From Arthrobacter sp. (lineage in GTDB: Bacteria > Actinomycetota > Actinomycetes > Actinomycetales > Micrococcaceae), in assembly GCA_023264815.1 (NCBI GenBank), contig JAHFUZ010000019.1, positions 16,157-80,156 of the forward strand: a DNA stretch of 64,000 nucleotides. The letters run 5' to 3'. The position numbers and the translations under genes are program-made. Below, in pieces: positions 52,902 to 61,863 of this stretch. The notes beneath the pieces are model-generated. The model was not told the DNA's origin, made no database searches, and saw nothing but the letters and a program-made list of their open reading frames with translations. The stretch's first letter is position 1; each line of letters starts with the position of its first letter.

Positions 52902-53650
52902 GTAACGTCTTCACCGACACCCTCGCCTGGCTCGCCGACCCCGCCCACTGGACCGGCAGCTCCGGCATCCCGGTACGGCTGCTGGAACATCTCGAGTACA
53001 GCGGCCTGGTCCTGGCGATTGCCGCCGCCATCGCGATTCCGGTGGGGCTGTACATCGGGCACACCGGCCGCGGGCGCGTGGTGGCCGTCGCGGTGGCGGG
53101 CGCGCTGCGCGCCCTTCCCACGCTGGGACTGCTGGTCCTCTTCGCGCTCTTGGCCGGAAGCAGCCTGATGCCACCGGTGTGGGCGCTGGTGATCCTGACG
53201 GTGCCTCCGCTCCTCGCCGGAACCTATGCCGGGATCGCCAGCGTGGACAGGACGGTGGTGGACGCGGCGCGGGCCATGGGGATGACCGAGCTGCAGATCC
53301 TGTTCCGGGTTGAGCTGCCCAACGGCCTGCAGGTGATGTTCGGTGGCATCCGCACCGCCGTCCTGCAGGTCATCGCCACCGTTTCCGTGGTGGCCTACCT
53401 GCCGCTGGGCGGCCTGGGCCGCTATCTCTTTGACGGGCTGGTCCTGCAGGACTTCCCACGGATGCTGGCCGGGTCCCTGCTCATCGCCGGGCTGGCCATT
53501 GTTTTCGATCTGATCCTGGCCGCGGTGCAGCGGGCCGTGCTTTCGCCAGGACTCAAAACCAATCCACGCGGTGGCCGAACGGTCACCGCTGATCTCCCAG
53601 TTGCCGCGCCTGCGCCAGCTGCTGTTCAAGGAGGTACCTATGAAAGTTAA
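52898..53650 (+). CDS. Osmoprotectant ABC transporter permease (OpuCD-like)
   Basis: 250 residues. Membrane helices with LEYSGLVLAIAAAIAIPVGLY, ALRALPTLGLLVLFALL, and the EAA loop VDAARAMGMTELQILFRVELPNGL (blocks DAARAMGMTE and RVELPNG seen). GTG 52898 overlaps the stop of the first permease (GTGA). The C-terminal end overlaps the start of the binding-protein gene by 11 bases, and the Shine-Dalgarno of that gene lies inside this coding region. Confidence 0.9.
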   Translation: MSNVFTDTLAWLADPAHWTGSSGIPVRLLEHLEYSGLVLAIAAAIAIPVGLYIGHTGRGRVVAVAVAGALRALPTLGLLVLFALLAGSSLMPPVWALVILTVPPLLAGTYAGIASVDRTVVDAARAMGMTELQILFRVELPNGLQVMFGGIRTAVLQVIATVSVVAYLPLGGLGRYLFDGLVLQDFPRMLAGSLLIAGLAIVFDLILAAVQRAVLSPGLKTNPRGGRTVTADLPVAAPAPAAVQGGTYES

Positions 53651-54596
53651 TTTCCGGACAACCGTCACCCGCCGTGGACTTGCCGGCCTCGCCGCCGGCG
53701 TGGGCTTCGCAGTGGCGCTGACGGCCTGCGGCGGCAGCGACCCGCTGGCCACCCCCAGCACCAGCGCAACTGGCGGCGGTGGTGGCGGCTCGCTCGTTGT
53801 CGGCTCCGCAGACTTCCCCGAAAGCCAGATCATCGCTGAACTCTATGCCGGCGCCCTGACGGCGGCCGGCGTGTCCGTGACCAGCAAACCGAACATCGGA
53901 TCCCGTGAGATCTACTACAAGGCCGTCCAGGACGGGTCTATCGACCTGGTCCCGGATTATTCCGGCAATCTCCTGCAGCATGTTGACGTCGAAGCGAAGG
54001 AAGTGTCCGCAGAGGACATCGTCAAGGCGCTGCCGCAGAAGCTGCCGCAGGGGCTGGCGGTCCTGGAGGCATCGAAGGCAGAGTCGAAGGACGCCATGGT
54101 GGTCACCAAGGCCACCGCGGAGAAGTACCAGTTGAAGTCCATCGAGGACCTCGCCAAGGTCTGCAAGGACCTGACCATGGGGGCACCGGCCACGTTTGAG
54201 ACCCGGGCCTACGGCTTCCCGGGGCTCAAGGCCAACTACGGCTGCGAGCTCAAGGCACTGAAGCCCTTCAGCGACGGCGGCGGCAACCTGACCCTGCAGG
54301 CACTGCTGACCGATGACGTCCAGGTGGCGGATATCTACACCACCACGCCGTCCATCGCAGACAACGACCTGGTGGTGCTGGAGGATCCGAAGAACAACTT
54401 CAAGGCCCAGCAGGTGCTGCCCCTGTACAACACGGCGAAAATGACCGACAAGGCCAAGGAAGCGCTCAATTCAGTCTCGCGCATCCTGACCACTGACGAC
54501 CTGGTCAACCTCAACCGCGCTGTCAGCGGCAGCCAGAAGCAAAACCCCAAGGACGCAGCAGCCACCTGGCTCAAGGACAAAGGCATCGTCAAGTAA
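53640..54596 (+). CDS. Osmoprotectant ABC transporter substrate-binding lipoprotein (OpuCC-like)
   Basis: 318 residues, secreted and lipid-anchored: basic N terminus, hydrophobic core and lipobox LTAC with the modified Cys near residue 28, then a Gly-rich linker. Mature domain of the OpuAC/QAT type: VVGSADFPESQIIAELYAGAL, SREIYYKAVQDGSIDLVPDYSGNLL (in separate blocks REIYYKAV and VPDYSGNLL), and QALLTDDVQVADIYTTTPSI. ATG 53640 is preceded by AAGGAGG. Would bind quaternary amines such as choline, carnitine or betaine; the precise ligand depends on aromatic-cage residues I cannot model. Strong terminator follows. Confidence 0.9.
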   Translation: MKVNFRTTVTRRGLAGLAAGVGFAVALTACGGSDPLATPSTSATGGGGGGSLVVGSADFPESQIIAELYAGALTAAGVSVTSKPNIGSREIYYKAVQDGSIDLVPDYSGNLLQHVDVEAKEVSAEDIVKALPQKLPQGLAVLEASKAESKDAMVVTKATAEKYQLKSIEDLAKVCKDLTMGAPATFETRAYGFPGLKANYGCELKALKPFSDGGGNLTLQALLTDDVQVADIYTTTPSIADNDLVVLEDPKNNFKAQQVLPLYNTAKMTDKAKEALNSVSRILTTDDLVNLNRAVSGSQKQNPKDAAATWLKDKGIVK

Positions 54597-54619
54597 CGCC
54601 GCGCCTCAAGCGGTAAACC

Positions 54620-54675
54620 ACGACGGCGGCTGCCGGACCCACACAGGTCCGGCAGCCGCCGTCGTACGCCCTCTT
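54620..54675 (+). terminator. Terminator of the OpuC-type operon
   Basis: Perfect 20-bp stem, arms at 54620-54639 and 54646-54665 (left arm begins ACGACGGCGG, right arm ends CCGCCGTCGT), six-base loop CACACA; a short T-run (CTCTTT) follows. Confidence 0.85.
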
Positions 54676-54732
54676 TAAGCCTGTGTCCGAGGTCTCAACG
54701 GAAGTACATCCTTCCTATGGCATATTTGATGA

Positions 54733-55953
54733 ATGGCAGAATTCAAGCAGTCCACCAAGCTTCATAACGTCCTTTACGACATCCGTGGACCGATTCTTCA
54801 GGCCGCCCAGCAGATGGAGGCGGAGGGTCACAGGATCCTCAAACTGAACATCGGAAACCCGGCACCGTTTGGATTTGAAGCCCCGGACGCCATTCTGGTG
54901 GACATGATCCGGCATCTGCCGCACGCCCAGGGTTATAGCGACTCCCGGGGAATCTTCTCCGCGCGTACAGCTGTCTCGCAGTACTACCAGACCCGCGGGA
55001 TCCAGAACATCCACGTGGACGACATCTACCTGGGCAACGGTGTCAGCGAGCTGATCACGATGTCCCTGATGGCTTTGCTCGATACCGGCGACGAGGTGCT
55101 GATCCCCACGCCCGACTACCCCCTGTGGACCGCCTCCGTTGCCCTCGCCAGCGGCAAACCCGTGCACTACCTCTGCGATGAGGAGTCCGGCTGGCAGCCG
55201 GACCTCGAGGACATGGAAGCCAAGATCACCCCCCGCACCAAGGGCATCGTGGTGATCAACCCCAACAACCCCACCGGCGCCGTCTACCCGGAAGAGACGC
55301 TGACGAAAATCGTGGCCCTCGCCGAGAAGCACGGCCTGGTGATCTTTGCCGATGAGATCTACGAAAAGATCCTGTACGAGGACGCCGTCCACATCAACCT
55401 GGCCGGCCTTACGGGCGACGACGTCCTCTGCCTCACCTTCAGCGGGCTCTCCAAGGCTTACCGCGTCTGCGGCTACCGGGCGGGCTGGATGGCTATTTCG
55501 GGTCCCAAGAAGGACGCCGCGGACTACCTTGAAGGCATCAGCCTGCTCGCGAACATGCGCCTGTGCGCCAACGTCCCGGCCCAGCATGCCATCCAGACAG
55601 CGCTCGGCGGCTACCAGAGCATCAACGACCTGATCCTGCCGGGAGGCCGGCTGCTCGAACAGCGCAACAAGGCCTACGACATGCTCAACGCCATTCCCGG
55701 CGTCAGCACACAGCAGGCCCGGGGTGCCATGTATCTCTTCCCGAAGCTGGATCCTGAGGTATTCCACATCCGGGACGATGAGAAGTTTGTCCTGGACCTC
55801 CTCCGGGAGCAAAAGATCCTGGTCTCCCACGGCCGGGCCTTCAACTGGGTCCGCCCGGACCACTTCCGGATGGTTACCCTGCCGCTGGTGAAGGACCTTG
55901 AAGAGGCAATCAACCGCATGGGGGACTTCCTGAGCCGGTACAAAGGGAACTAG
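54733..55953 (+). CDS. Pyridoxal phosphate-dependent aminotransferase (AlaT/AlaA-like)
   Basis: 406-residue fold-type I aminotransferase, closely matching the alanine-valine/glutamate-pyruvate class (AlaA/AlaT). Seen: LHNVLYDIRGPI and ILKLNIGNPAPFGF at the N terminus, GNGVSELI, IPTPDYPLW, VVINPNNPTGAVY (NPTG with the PLP-phosphate Asn), FADEIYEKILY (Asp and Tyr contacts), FSGLSKAYRVCGYR with Schiff-base Lys241, and FRMVTLPLV with the carboxylate-binding Arg. ATG 54733 begins MAEFKQSTKLHNV; an overlapping ATG at 54729 is out of frame. A CATATT element 6 bases upstream suggests a leaderless start. Confidence 0.92.
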   Translation: MAEFKQSTKLHNVLYDIRGPILQAAQQMEAEGHRILKLNIGNPAPFGFEAPDAILVDMIRHLPHAQGYSDSRGIFSARTAVSQYYQTRGIQNIHVDDIYLGNGVSELITMSLMALLDTGDEVLIPTPDYPLWTASVALASGKPVHYLCDEESGWQPDLEDMEAKITPRTKGIVVINPNNPTGAVYPEETLTKIVALAEKHGLVIFADEIYEKILYEDAVHINLAGLTGDDVLCLTFSGLSKAYRVCGYRAGWMAISGPKKDAADYLEGISLLANMRLCANVPAQHAIQTALGGYQSINDLILPGGRLLEQRNKAYDMLNAIPGVSTQQARGAMYLFPKLDPEVFHIRDDEKFVLDLLREQKILVSHGRAFNWVRPDHFRMVTLPLVKDLEEAINRMGDFLSRYKGN

Positions 55954-56003
55954 CCTGTGGTGACGCGCCTGTTGGCGCGCGGAGCGATCGGGAAGGGACC
56001 GCC

Positions 56004-56858
56004 GTGGCTGGAATCGTTGAATTTGAAAAGCACCCCGCCGACACCCTGAGGGTAGGGAAGGGCTTCTCGCTGGCCGCTGTTGATCCTGACTCGACCCCCG
56101 GTTACAGCGGCGGCAAAACCGATGGTGAAGCGCTTCTGGCTGACCTGGACGGGAAACTCTCTAACATGCAGGAAATGCTGTTTGCCGAGTCCCGTTTCGG
56201 CGGCAGGAAACGGATCCTCCTGGTGCTGCAAGCCATGGACACGGCCGGCAAAGGCGGAATCGTTAACCACGTCATGGCCACCATGGACCCGCAGGGCGTC
56301 CAGTTCAAGGCGTTCAAGGCGCCCACGGAAGAGGAGAAATCCTATGACTTTCTTTGGCGGATTGAGAAGGCGGTTCCCGCGGCCGGCATGGTGGGCATCT
56401 TCGACCGTTCGCACTACGAGGACGTCCTCATCCACAAGGTCCACAACTGGGCGACGCCGGACGAAATCAAGCGCCGCTACCGCGCCATCAACGAGTTTGA
56501 GCAGCGGCAGACCGACGCTGGCACCAAGATCCTGAAGGTCATGCTCAACATCAGCAGGGACGAGCAGAAGGCGCGGCTCCTGGCCAGGCTGGACGATCCC
56601 GCCAAGCACTGGAAGTACAGTAGCGGAGACCTGAAGGAGCGGGCCTTCTGGCAGGATTACATGGACGCCTACCAGGCCGCTTTCGAGGAGACCAGCAAGG
56701 ACCACGCTCCGTGGCACGTGGTTCCGGCCAACAAGAAATGGTACGCCCGGATCGCGGTGCAGCAACTGGTACTGGGTGCCTTGAGTGACCTCCGGCTGGA
56801 GTGGCCTAAAGCCGAATTCGACGTCTCGGTGGAGCGGGAGCTGGTCCAGCGATCCTAG
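56004..56858 (+). CDS. Polyphosphate kinase 2 family protein
   Basis: 284-residue PPK2, a P-loop kinase that moves phosphate between polyphosphate and nucleotides. Seen: [17 protein letters not shown] (Walker A at residues 78-86), [29 protein letters not shown] (Walker B, Asp-Arg-Ser), [13 protein letters not shown] (lid), and [24 protein letters not shown], the PPK2 core. Which class (ADP, AMP or GDP preference) cannot be set by eye. GTG 56004 follows GGGAAGGGA. Not linked functionally to its neighbours. Confidence 0.9.
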   Translation: MAGIVEFEKHPADTLRVGKGFSLAAVDPDSTPGYSGGKTDGEALLADLDGKLSNMQEMLFAESRFGGRKRILLVLQAMDTAGKGGIVNHVMATMDPQGVQFKAFKAPTEEEKSYDFLWRIEKAVPAAGMVGIFDRSHYEDVLIHKVHNWATPDEIKRRYRAINEFEQRQTDAGTKILKVMLNISRDEQKARLLARLDDPAKHWKYSSGDLKERAFWQDYMDAYQAAFEETSKDHAPWHVVPANKKWYARIAVQQLVLGALSDLRLEWPKAEFDVSVERELVQRS

Positions 56859-57073
56859 AGCGGCTGGTCCCGTGCGGCGGCGAGGCGCTTGCGGGCGCCC
56901 TCCAGCCACTCCTCGCAGCGCCTCGCCAGTGCTTCACCGCGTTCCCAGAGCGCCAGGGATTCCTCCAGGCTGGCTCCACCGGCCTCCAGTTTCCCCACCA
57001 CCTGGACCAGCTGTTCGCGGGCTTCCTCGTAGCTCAGCGCCTCCATCTCGGGGTCAGGCTTTGTCTCGGGCAT
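56855..57073 (-). CDS. xseB: Exodeoxyribonuclease VII small subunit
   Basis: 72-residue helical hairpin that binds XseA. Seen: [45 protein letters not shown] in family order (blocks [27 protein letters not shown]). ATG 57073 has AAGGAG 6 bases upstream; a longer in-frame start at 57115 lacks one. Overlaps the end of xseA by 20 bases, so the subunits are made together. Converges with the PPK2 gene, overlapping it by four bases. Confidence 0.93.
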   Translation of the reverse strand: MPETKPDPEMEALSYEEAREQLVQVVGKLEAGGASLEESLALWERGEALARRCEEWLEGARKRLAAARDQPL

Positions 57074-58379
57074 GTGTTTCTCCTTCGTGAAGTTCACCGG
57101 TGGATGTGGCGCCAAACCTGCCGTGGGCTACGCGGACGGACAACGCGGTCCCGGTGGGTGCTTCCGACGGGTCCCGGACCACGGAGTGTCCTGCAGCCTC
57201 CGTGGGCCGGGCCGGGCGGCCATTGGCAAGCTCCACCACGGCGTAGCCGCGGTCCAGGGTCTTTTGCGGTGACAGCGAGCGGACCTGCGCCTGAAGGTGG
57301 AGCAGCTGGTCAGCTGCGCGCACCACAGTTGAGCTGACCGCCGCCGAGGATCTCCGCAGAAGCCGTTCAATCTCCTCCGAGCGCACGGTGACCATGCCCT
57401 CGGGGTTGGCCAGGACCGGCCGGGAATGGAGCGACGCGAGCCGGTCCGTTTCCCGTTCCACCAGCCTGACGATGCACCGGCGCAGGTACTCCCTCGCCTG
57501 GCCCACGCCGGCCAGTTCCTCCGCAACGTCAGGCACGATCCGCTTGGCAGCGTCTGTGGGCGTCGACGCGCGGAGGTCGGCGACGTCGTCCAGCAGGGGA
57601 CGGTCCGCTTCGTGCCCGATGGCGCTGACAACCGGGGTAGTGGTTGCGGCCACTGCCCGGACCAGTTCCTCGCTGTTGAACGGCAGCAGGTCCTCCAGGG
57701 CTCCGCCGCCCCGGGCGATCACAATGACATCGACGTCCGGGCGGCTGTCCAGTTCCCGCAGGGCGCGGACTATCTGGGACACCGCAGTGTTGCCCTGAAC
57801 GGCGACTTCGCGGATCTCGAATTCGACAGCGGGCCAGCGCAGTGCTGCGTTCTGGAGAACGTCCTTCTTGGCATCCGAGTCCCGCCCTGTAATCAGACCG
57901 ATCCGGTGGGGGAGCATCGGGAGCGGCTTCTTGCGCGAATCCGCGAACAGCCCTTCGGCTGCGAGGGCCTGGCGCAGCCGTTCGATCCGGGCCAGCAGAT
58001 CTCCCAAGCCAACCGGCCTGATGTCCCTGACCTGCATGTTCAGGCGGCCGGTCTTGAGCCAGAACTCCGGCTTGAGCAGGGCCACCACGCGGGAGCCGCG
58101 TTCCAGGGGCATGTTCTGGCGGTCCAGTACCTTCGTCCACACAGACGCGGGCAGGGACACCTCCGCGTCCACGTCCCGCAGGGTCAGGTAGGCGTTACCG
58201 CCGCGGCGGTTCATTTCGATGACCTGGCCCTCCACCCACGCCGCCGGCGCACGGTCGATATGGACCTTGAGTTTCTGGGACAGCAGCTGCAGCGGCCAGG
58301 GATTGTCCGGGGTTGTTTCAGCAGCCGTGGCGGGCAGCGTTGTGGCAGCAGTGCCCGGCAGGGCGGCCTGTTCAGACAT
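57054..58379 (-). CDS. xseA: Exodeoxyribonuclease VII large subunit
   Basis: 441-residue catalytic subunit of the single-strand exonuclease. N-terminal OB fold ([21 protein letters not shown]), catalytic domain with [37 protein letters not shown] and [29 protein letters not shown] (blocks [16 protein letters not shown]), then a long coiled coil and the [14 protein letters not shown] end. ATG 58379 is preferred: it starts before the OB fold, while the upstream in-frame ATG 58496 overlaps a 14-bp palindrome and lies only 3 bases after a -10 hexamer. A 13-codon frame ends across this start (58372-58413). Confidence 0.93.
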   Translation of the reverse strand: MSEQAALPGTAATTLPATAAETTPDNPWPLQLLSQKLKVHIDRAPAAWVEGQVIEMNRRGGNAYLTLRDVDAEVSLPASVWTKVLDRQNMPLERGSRVVALLKPEFWLKTGRLNMQVRDIRPVGLGDLLARIERLRQALAAEGLFADSRKKPLPMLPHRIGLITGRDSDAKKDVLQNAALRWPAVEFEIREVAVQGNTAVSQIVRALRELDSRPDVDVIVIARGGGALEDLLPFNSEELVRAVAATTTPVVSAIGHEADRPLLDDVADLRASTPTDAAKRIVPDVAEELAGVGQAREYLRRCIVRLVERETDRLASLHSRPVLANPEGMVTVRSEEIERLLRRSSAAVSSTVVRAADQLLHLQAQVRSLSPQKTLDRGYAVVELANGRPARPTEAAGHSVVRDPSEAPTGTALSVRVAHGRFGATSTGELHEGETHARDKA

Positions 58380-58413
58380 CCGCGCTGCCTCGGGAAGCGT
58401 TGGCTGGCGGCAT
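58372..58413 (-). CDS. 13-residue upstream reading frame overlapping the xseA start
   Basis: ATG 58413 on the minus strand, with AAAGGA 4-9 bases upstream, encodes [13 protein letters not shown] and stops with TGA 6 bases inside xseA. The xseA start itself has only a weak GAGG site, so ribosomes ending here could re-initiate on xseA. Whether the peptide is made is not shown. Confidence 0.3.
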   Translation of the reverse strand: MPPANASRGSADV

Positions 58414-58471
58414 GGCGGTCCTTTGTTCGGCAGGTGCAGGTACACGGTTGGATACGGTGGGTGGCGGCTTT

Positions 58472-58485
58472 CATTCACGTGAATG
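58472..58485. promoter_or_regulatory. 14-bp palindrome in the xseA leader/divergent region
   Basis: CATTCACGTGAATG is fully self-complementary with a CACGTG core. It lies just downstream of the predicted xseA transcription start (TAGGGT at 58500-58505 on the minus strand) and 72 bp upstream of the TATGAT element of the divergent gene; candidate operator. Confidence 0.45.
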
Positions 58486-58499
58486 GCGGCGGTCATCCA

Positions 58500-58505
58500 A
58501 CCCTA
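58500..58505 (-). promoter_or_regulatory. -10 hexamer TAGGGT of xseA-xseB
   Basis: TAGGGT on the minus strand predicts a start near 58492 and a leader of about 110 bases before ATG 58379. Confidence 0.4.
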
Positions 58506-58556
58506 TCCATAAGCTGTACCACCCGGGGCTGACATCCGCGGTCCAGAAACCAGTCC

Positions 58557-58562
58557 TATGAT
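58557..58562 (+). promoter_or_regulatory. -10 hexamer TATGAT of the membrane protein gene at 58598
   Basis: TATGAT predicts transcription from about 58570, leaving a 28-base leader with AAGGAC as ribosome site. Confidence 0.4.
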
Positions 58563-58597
58563 GGCTTTGCCGCCGCCAACCAGTAAGGACCTGTTTT

Positions 58598-59449
58598 TTG
58601 CGCACCTTTGTCTCAGCCGTAGCCGCCGTCCTGGGCCTCCTGCTTGCCGCCGTGGCAGGCCCGGCGATCTGGGCTGACCGCAACATCGTCCAGGAGGAGG
58701 GGTTCGTGGCGCTGGCCGCGCCGCTCGGCCAGGACGCCGATTTCCAGCAACGCCTCGCGGCGGCCGCGGTGGGCACCATCGATACCGGCGCCATACCTGA
58801 GGCCTTGGCCGGCCTTGTCAGGCCAGTTCTGGAAGCGGCGGCAGGATCCCTGACGGGGCTGCCCGGGTACCCCGCGGCATGGGAGGAAACCCTGCGCAAG
58901 AGCCACCGCCTCAGTTTTGCCGACCCCGCGTCGCTGCCTCCTGAAGTTGATTCCTCGTCGTCCCTGACCCTGGACGTCGCACCCCTGGTGGCGCTGGCGA
59001 CGGACGAGTTGTCGCGCACCACCGGGCTGCCGCTCGATGCCCCGGAACAGACCCTCATCAATGTCGGGCAGCCGGACCAGCGCCAGCTGATCGCAAGGGT
59101 CACCGCATACGCCCCGCTGGGCTACCCGCTGGCCATCGGGGCAGGAATCGCGTTCGTACTGGCACTGGTTGCCGCCCGCCGGAAGTGGTCGGTCCTGTTT
59201 GGGTTGGGCTTCGGCGCCCTCGTGTTGGCCGGGGTGTGGGCCCTTGGCTCCAATTTGGCGCGCGACGCCGTACTGGGGACCGCGAGCGGAAATGAGATTG
59301 CGGACATGTTCAAGAACGAGTTCGTGGCCGGGGCTTCCACCAGTTTCGGATCCTGGGTGACGGGTGCCCTTGTTGCCGGCGGTGTCCTCTTGGTTGCGGG
59401 CCTGGTGACGAGGATCGCTTCGCCGGGGCGGCAACGCCCCAACCGGTAG
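58598..59449 (+). CDS. Membrane protein with large external domain, function unknown
   Basis: 283 residues, not recognised. N-terminal signal anchor (residues 3-25, VSAVAAVLGLLLAAVAGPAI), an extracytoplasmic domain of about 150 residues with few landmarks (DRNIVQEEGFVALAAPLG; FADPASLPPE), then three hydrophobic segments near residues 175-193, 198-220 and 249-270, so probably four membrane spans. TTG 58598 is used: AAGGAC lies 8 bases upstream and no ATG or GTG precedes the signal anchor. The stop codon TAG contributes the first bases of the ispH -10 element. Confidence 0.65.
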   Translation: MRTFVSAVAAVLGLLLAAVAGPAIWADRNIVQEEGFVALAAPLGQDADFQQRLAAAAVGTIDTGAIPEALAGLVRPVLEAAAGSLTGLPGYPAAWEETLRKSHRLSFADPASLPPEVDSSSSLTLDVAPLVALATDELSRTTGLPLDAPEQTLINVGQPDQRQLIARVTAYAPLGYPLAIGAGIAFVLALVAARRKWSVLFGLGFGALVLAGVWALGSNLARDAVLGTASGNEIADMFKNEFVAGASTSFGSWVTGALVAGGVLLVAGLVTRIASPGRQRPNR

Positions 59450-59452
59450 CAT
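59447..59452 (+). promoter_or_regulatory. -10 hexamer TAGCAT, leaderless start of ispH
   Basis: TAGCAT ends 6 bases before ATG 59459 and shares its first three bases with the stop codon of the upstream gene. GGAGGA fills the gap but is too close to act as Shine-Dalgarno. Confidence 0.5.
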
Positions 59453-59458
59453 GGAGGA

Positions 59459-60538
59459 ATGACTTCCTCCGCTGTTTCCCTCTCGATGCCAACTGTTCCG
59501 CGACGGCGGCGCTCACCAGAGGAAGTGTTCGCCGCGGCCCCTGTGCCAGGGCCCAAGAAGGTCCTCCTCGCCGCGCCGCGCGGATACTGCGCCGGTGTGG
59601 ACCGGGCCGTCATCGCGGTCGAGAAGGCACTGGAACACTACGGCCCGCCGGTCTACGTCCGGAAACAGATCGTGCACAACGTCCACGTTGTGAGCTCCCT
59701 CGAGGAGCAGGGCGCCATCTTTGTGGACGAAACCGATGAAGTGCCCGAAGGTGCCCTGGTGATCTTCTCCGCCCACGGAGTGTCACCCGCAGTGGTCCAG
59801 TCCGCCGAGGACCGTGGACTGCGGACGATCGACGCCACCTGCCCGCTGGTGACAAAGGTCCACAAGGAAGCCGTCCGGTTCGCCAAGGACGACTTCGACA
59901 TTCTCCTGATTGGCCACGACGGCCACGAGGAAGTCGAGGGGACCGCCGGCGAGGCACCCGAACACATCCAGATCATCAACGGCCCGCACGAAGTGGACAA
60001 GGTCACCGTCAGGGACCCCGACAAGGTCATCTGGCTGTCGCAGACCACGCTGAGCGTCGACGAAACCATGGAGACGGTCCGGCTGCTCAAGGAGCGTTTC
60101 CCCACGCTCCAGGATCCGCCCAGCGACGACATTTGCTACGCCACCACCAACCGCCAGGTGGCCATCAAGAAGATCTCGCCCCAGGCCGACCTGGTCATTG
60201 TGGTGGGGTCGGCCAATTCCTCGAACTCGGTCCGGCTGGTGGAAGTTGCCCTGGAATACGGCGCGAAGGCCTCCTACCGGGTGGACTTCGCCAACGAGGT
60301 GGACGAAGCCTGGTTTGAAGGCGTCGCTACTGTGGGCGTCACCTCCGGTGCTTCCGTTCCCGAGGTTTTGGTTACGGACGTTTTGCGCCTCCTGGCGGAC
60401 TATGGGTACGGCTCGGTGGAAGAAGTGGTCACGGCCGAAGAAGACCTTCTCTTCTCGCTGCCGAAGGAACTCCGCGCCACGCTGAAGGAGGCCGGCGATG
60501 TCAGCCGCGCCCTCGGCGGACGCCGCTCCCGTGACTGA
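59459..60538 (+). CDS. ispH: 4-hydroxy-3-methylbut-2-enyl diphosphate reductase
   Basis: Last step of the non-mevalonate isoprenoid pathway: reduces HMBPP to IPP and DMAPP with an iron-sulfur cluster. 359 residues. The three cluster cysteines are Cys44 ([12 protein letters not shown]), Cys128 ([11 protein letters not shown]) and Cys226 (ICYATTNRQ); also [16 protein letters not shown] and [10 protein letters not shown], with the catalytic Glu in the [12 protein letters not shown] block. The first 32 residues (Arg/Pro-rich) are a non-conserved actinobacterial extension. Convergent with rmuC, 16 bp apart. Confidence 0.95.
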   Translation: MTSSAVSLSMPTVPRRRRSPEEVFAAAPVPGPKKVLLAAPRGYCAGVDRAVIAVEKALEHYGPPVYVRKQIVHNVHVVSSLEEQGAIFVDETDEVPEGALVIFSAHGVSPAVVQSAEDRGLRTIDATCPLVTKVHKEAVRFAKDDFDILLIGHDGHEEVEGTAGEAPEHIQIINGPHEVDKVTVRDPDKVIWLSQTTLSVDETMETVRLLKERFPTLQDPPSDDICYATTNRQVAIKKISPQADLVIVVGSANSSNSVRLVEVALEYGAKASYRVDFANEVDEAWFEGVATVGVTSGASVPEVLVTDVLRLLADYGYGSVEEVVTAEEDLLFSLPKELRATLKEAGDVSRALGGRRSRD

Positions 60539-60554
60539 CACCTCGGCCCCGCCG

Positions 60555-61784
60555 TCAGGCGGCCTCGTCGTCCTGCTGAAGCTCGGGGGCGGCGAGGGAA
60601 CGCGGCGTTACCTCGAGCGCTGCCGGGGTCAGCAGACCTGACTCCTCCATCGCATTGAGCTTCCGGGCCGTGGGCAGGATCCGCGCCTCCAGGGTGCCCA
60701 CCATGGAGTTGTACCGGTCTACGGACGACTTCAGGGACGAACCAAGCTTTCCGACGTTCTCGCCCAGCGTCCCCATGCGCTCGTACAGCTGGCGTGCGAG
60801 GTCGAACAATTCCCTCGCACTGTCTGTCAACACATCCTGGCGCCAGGTGAAGGCGACCGATTTCAGCACGGCCAACAATGTACTTGGCGAGGCGAGGACC
60901 ACGTTGCGGGACAGCGCATGATCCAGGAGCGTCGGGTCCGCCGTGAGCGCCGCAGCCAGGATTGATTCGGCCGGCAGGAAGCAGATCACCAGCTCCGGGG
61001 AATTGCCGGGAATGTCCCAGTACTTCTTGTTGCTGAGCGAATCCACATGGGCGCGCAGGGCTTTGGCGTGCGCAGCGAGAAGCGCCTGCTGGGACGTGTT
61101 GGCCTTGGAACCGGCGCCGTTGAGGGCCGCCTGCTCCGCGGCGGGTACGGATCCCAGTTCCTGTGCCTCGAGGTAGGAGGACAGGGGCACCTTGGCGTCC
61201 ACCACCAGCTGCTTCTCGCCGGGAAGCTGGACCACCAGGTCCGGCCGGATGGTTGAATCGGCGCCGGCGCTGTGGACCTGTTCCAGGAAGTCCACGTGCC
61301 TGAGCATCCCGGACGCCTCAACCACGCGGCGCAGCTGCACTTCGCCCCACTGGCCCCGGGCGCTGTTAGAGCGTAGTGCGGATTCAAGGGCGTGCGTGGA
61401 ACGGATCAACTGGGCATCGGACAGCCGAGCCTCCTGCAGTTGCTGCGCGAGCTGGCCGTACTGCTCGAGGCGATCGCGCTCCAGCAGGGCCACCTGCTGC
61501 TGCACGGCGGTCAGCTTCTCCGCCACGGGGGCGAGTGCACGCAGCACGCTGCCGTCCTGGCTGCGTGACTCACCCAGCTCCCGGTTCTGGGCGCTGAGGA
61601 GGCGCCGTTCGGCGTCGGCCGCTGCAAACTGCGCGTTCACCTCCGAAAGGCGGGCGGAGACGGCGTCGAAATCTTCTTCCAGCGCGGCGGTGCGCCGGCG
61701 GAGGAAGAAGTAAGTGGCGGCCGCGCCGGCGAGGGCACCGACAAGCAGCATCAACAGGGCAAGAATCAGGGCTAAAGCATCCAT
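60555..61784 (-). CDS. rmuC: DNA recombination protein RmuC homologue
   Basis: 409 residues: N-terminal transmembrane anchor (LILALLMLLVGALAGAAATYFF), long coiled coil to about residue 130 (RTAALEEDFDAVSARL, ERDRLEQYGQLAQQLQ), then the RmuC domain with a PD-(D/E)XK-type core (RGQWGEVQLRRVVEASGM, RPDLVVQLPG, VVDAKVPLSSYLEA) and NSPELVICFLPAE. Known homologues limit inversion at short inverted repeats and act as putative nucleases. ATG 61784 is the only start before the membrane anchor. Confidence 0.9.
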   Translation of the reverse strand: MDALALILALLMLLVGALAGAAATYFFLRRRTAALEEDFDAVSARLSEVNAQFAAADAERRLLSAQNRELGESRSQDGSVLRALAPVAEKLTAVQQQVALLERDRLEQYGQLAQQLQEARLSDAQLIRSTHALESALRSNSARGQWGEVQLRRVVEASGMLRHVDFLEQVHSAGADSTIRPDLVVQLPGEKQLVVDAKVPLSSYLEAQELGSVPAAEQAALNGAGSKANTSQQALLAAHAKALRAHVDSLSNKKYWDIPGNSPELVICFLPAESILAAALTADPTLLDHALSRNVVLASPSTLLAVLKSVAFTWRQDVLTDSARELFDLARQLYERMGTLGENVGKLGSSLKSSVDRYNSMVGTLEARILPTARKLNAMEESGLLTPAALEVTPRSLAAPELQQDDEAA

Positions 61785-61849
61785 AGGCTCACTGTGGCAT
61801 GGCCCTCTGACATTTTAGGGAAGCGACATATGCCGGGGCCCGCAACCGG

Positions 61850-61855
61850 TAGAAT
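61850..61855 (+). promoter_or_regulatory. -10 hexamer TAGAAT, leaderless start of ychF
   Basis: TAGAAT ends 8 bases before GTG 61864 but only 2 before ATG 61858, which favours the GTG as the true start. Confidence 0.6.
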
Positions 61856-61863
61856 CAATGTCC

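Noticed and set aside
59451..59462. Minimal frame ATG GAG GAA TGA overlapping the ispH start
   Set aside because: The predicted transcript starts at or after this ATG, so it would not be in the message.
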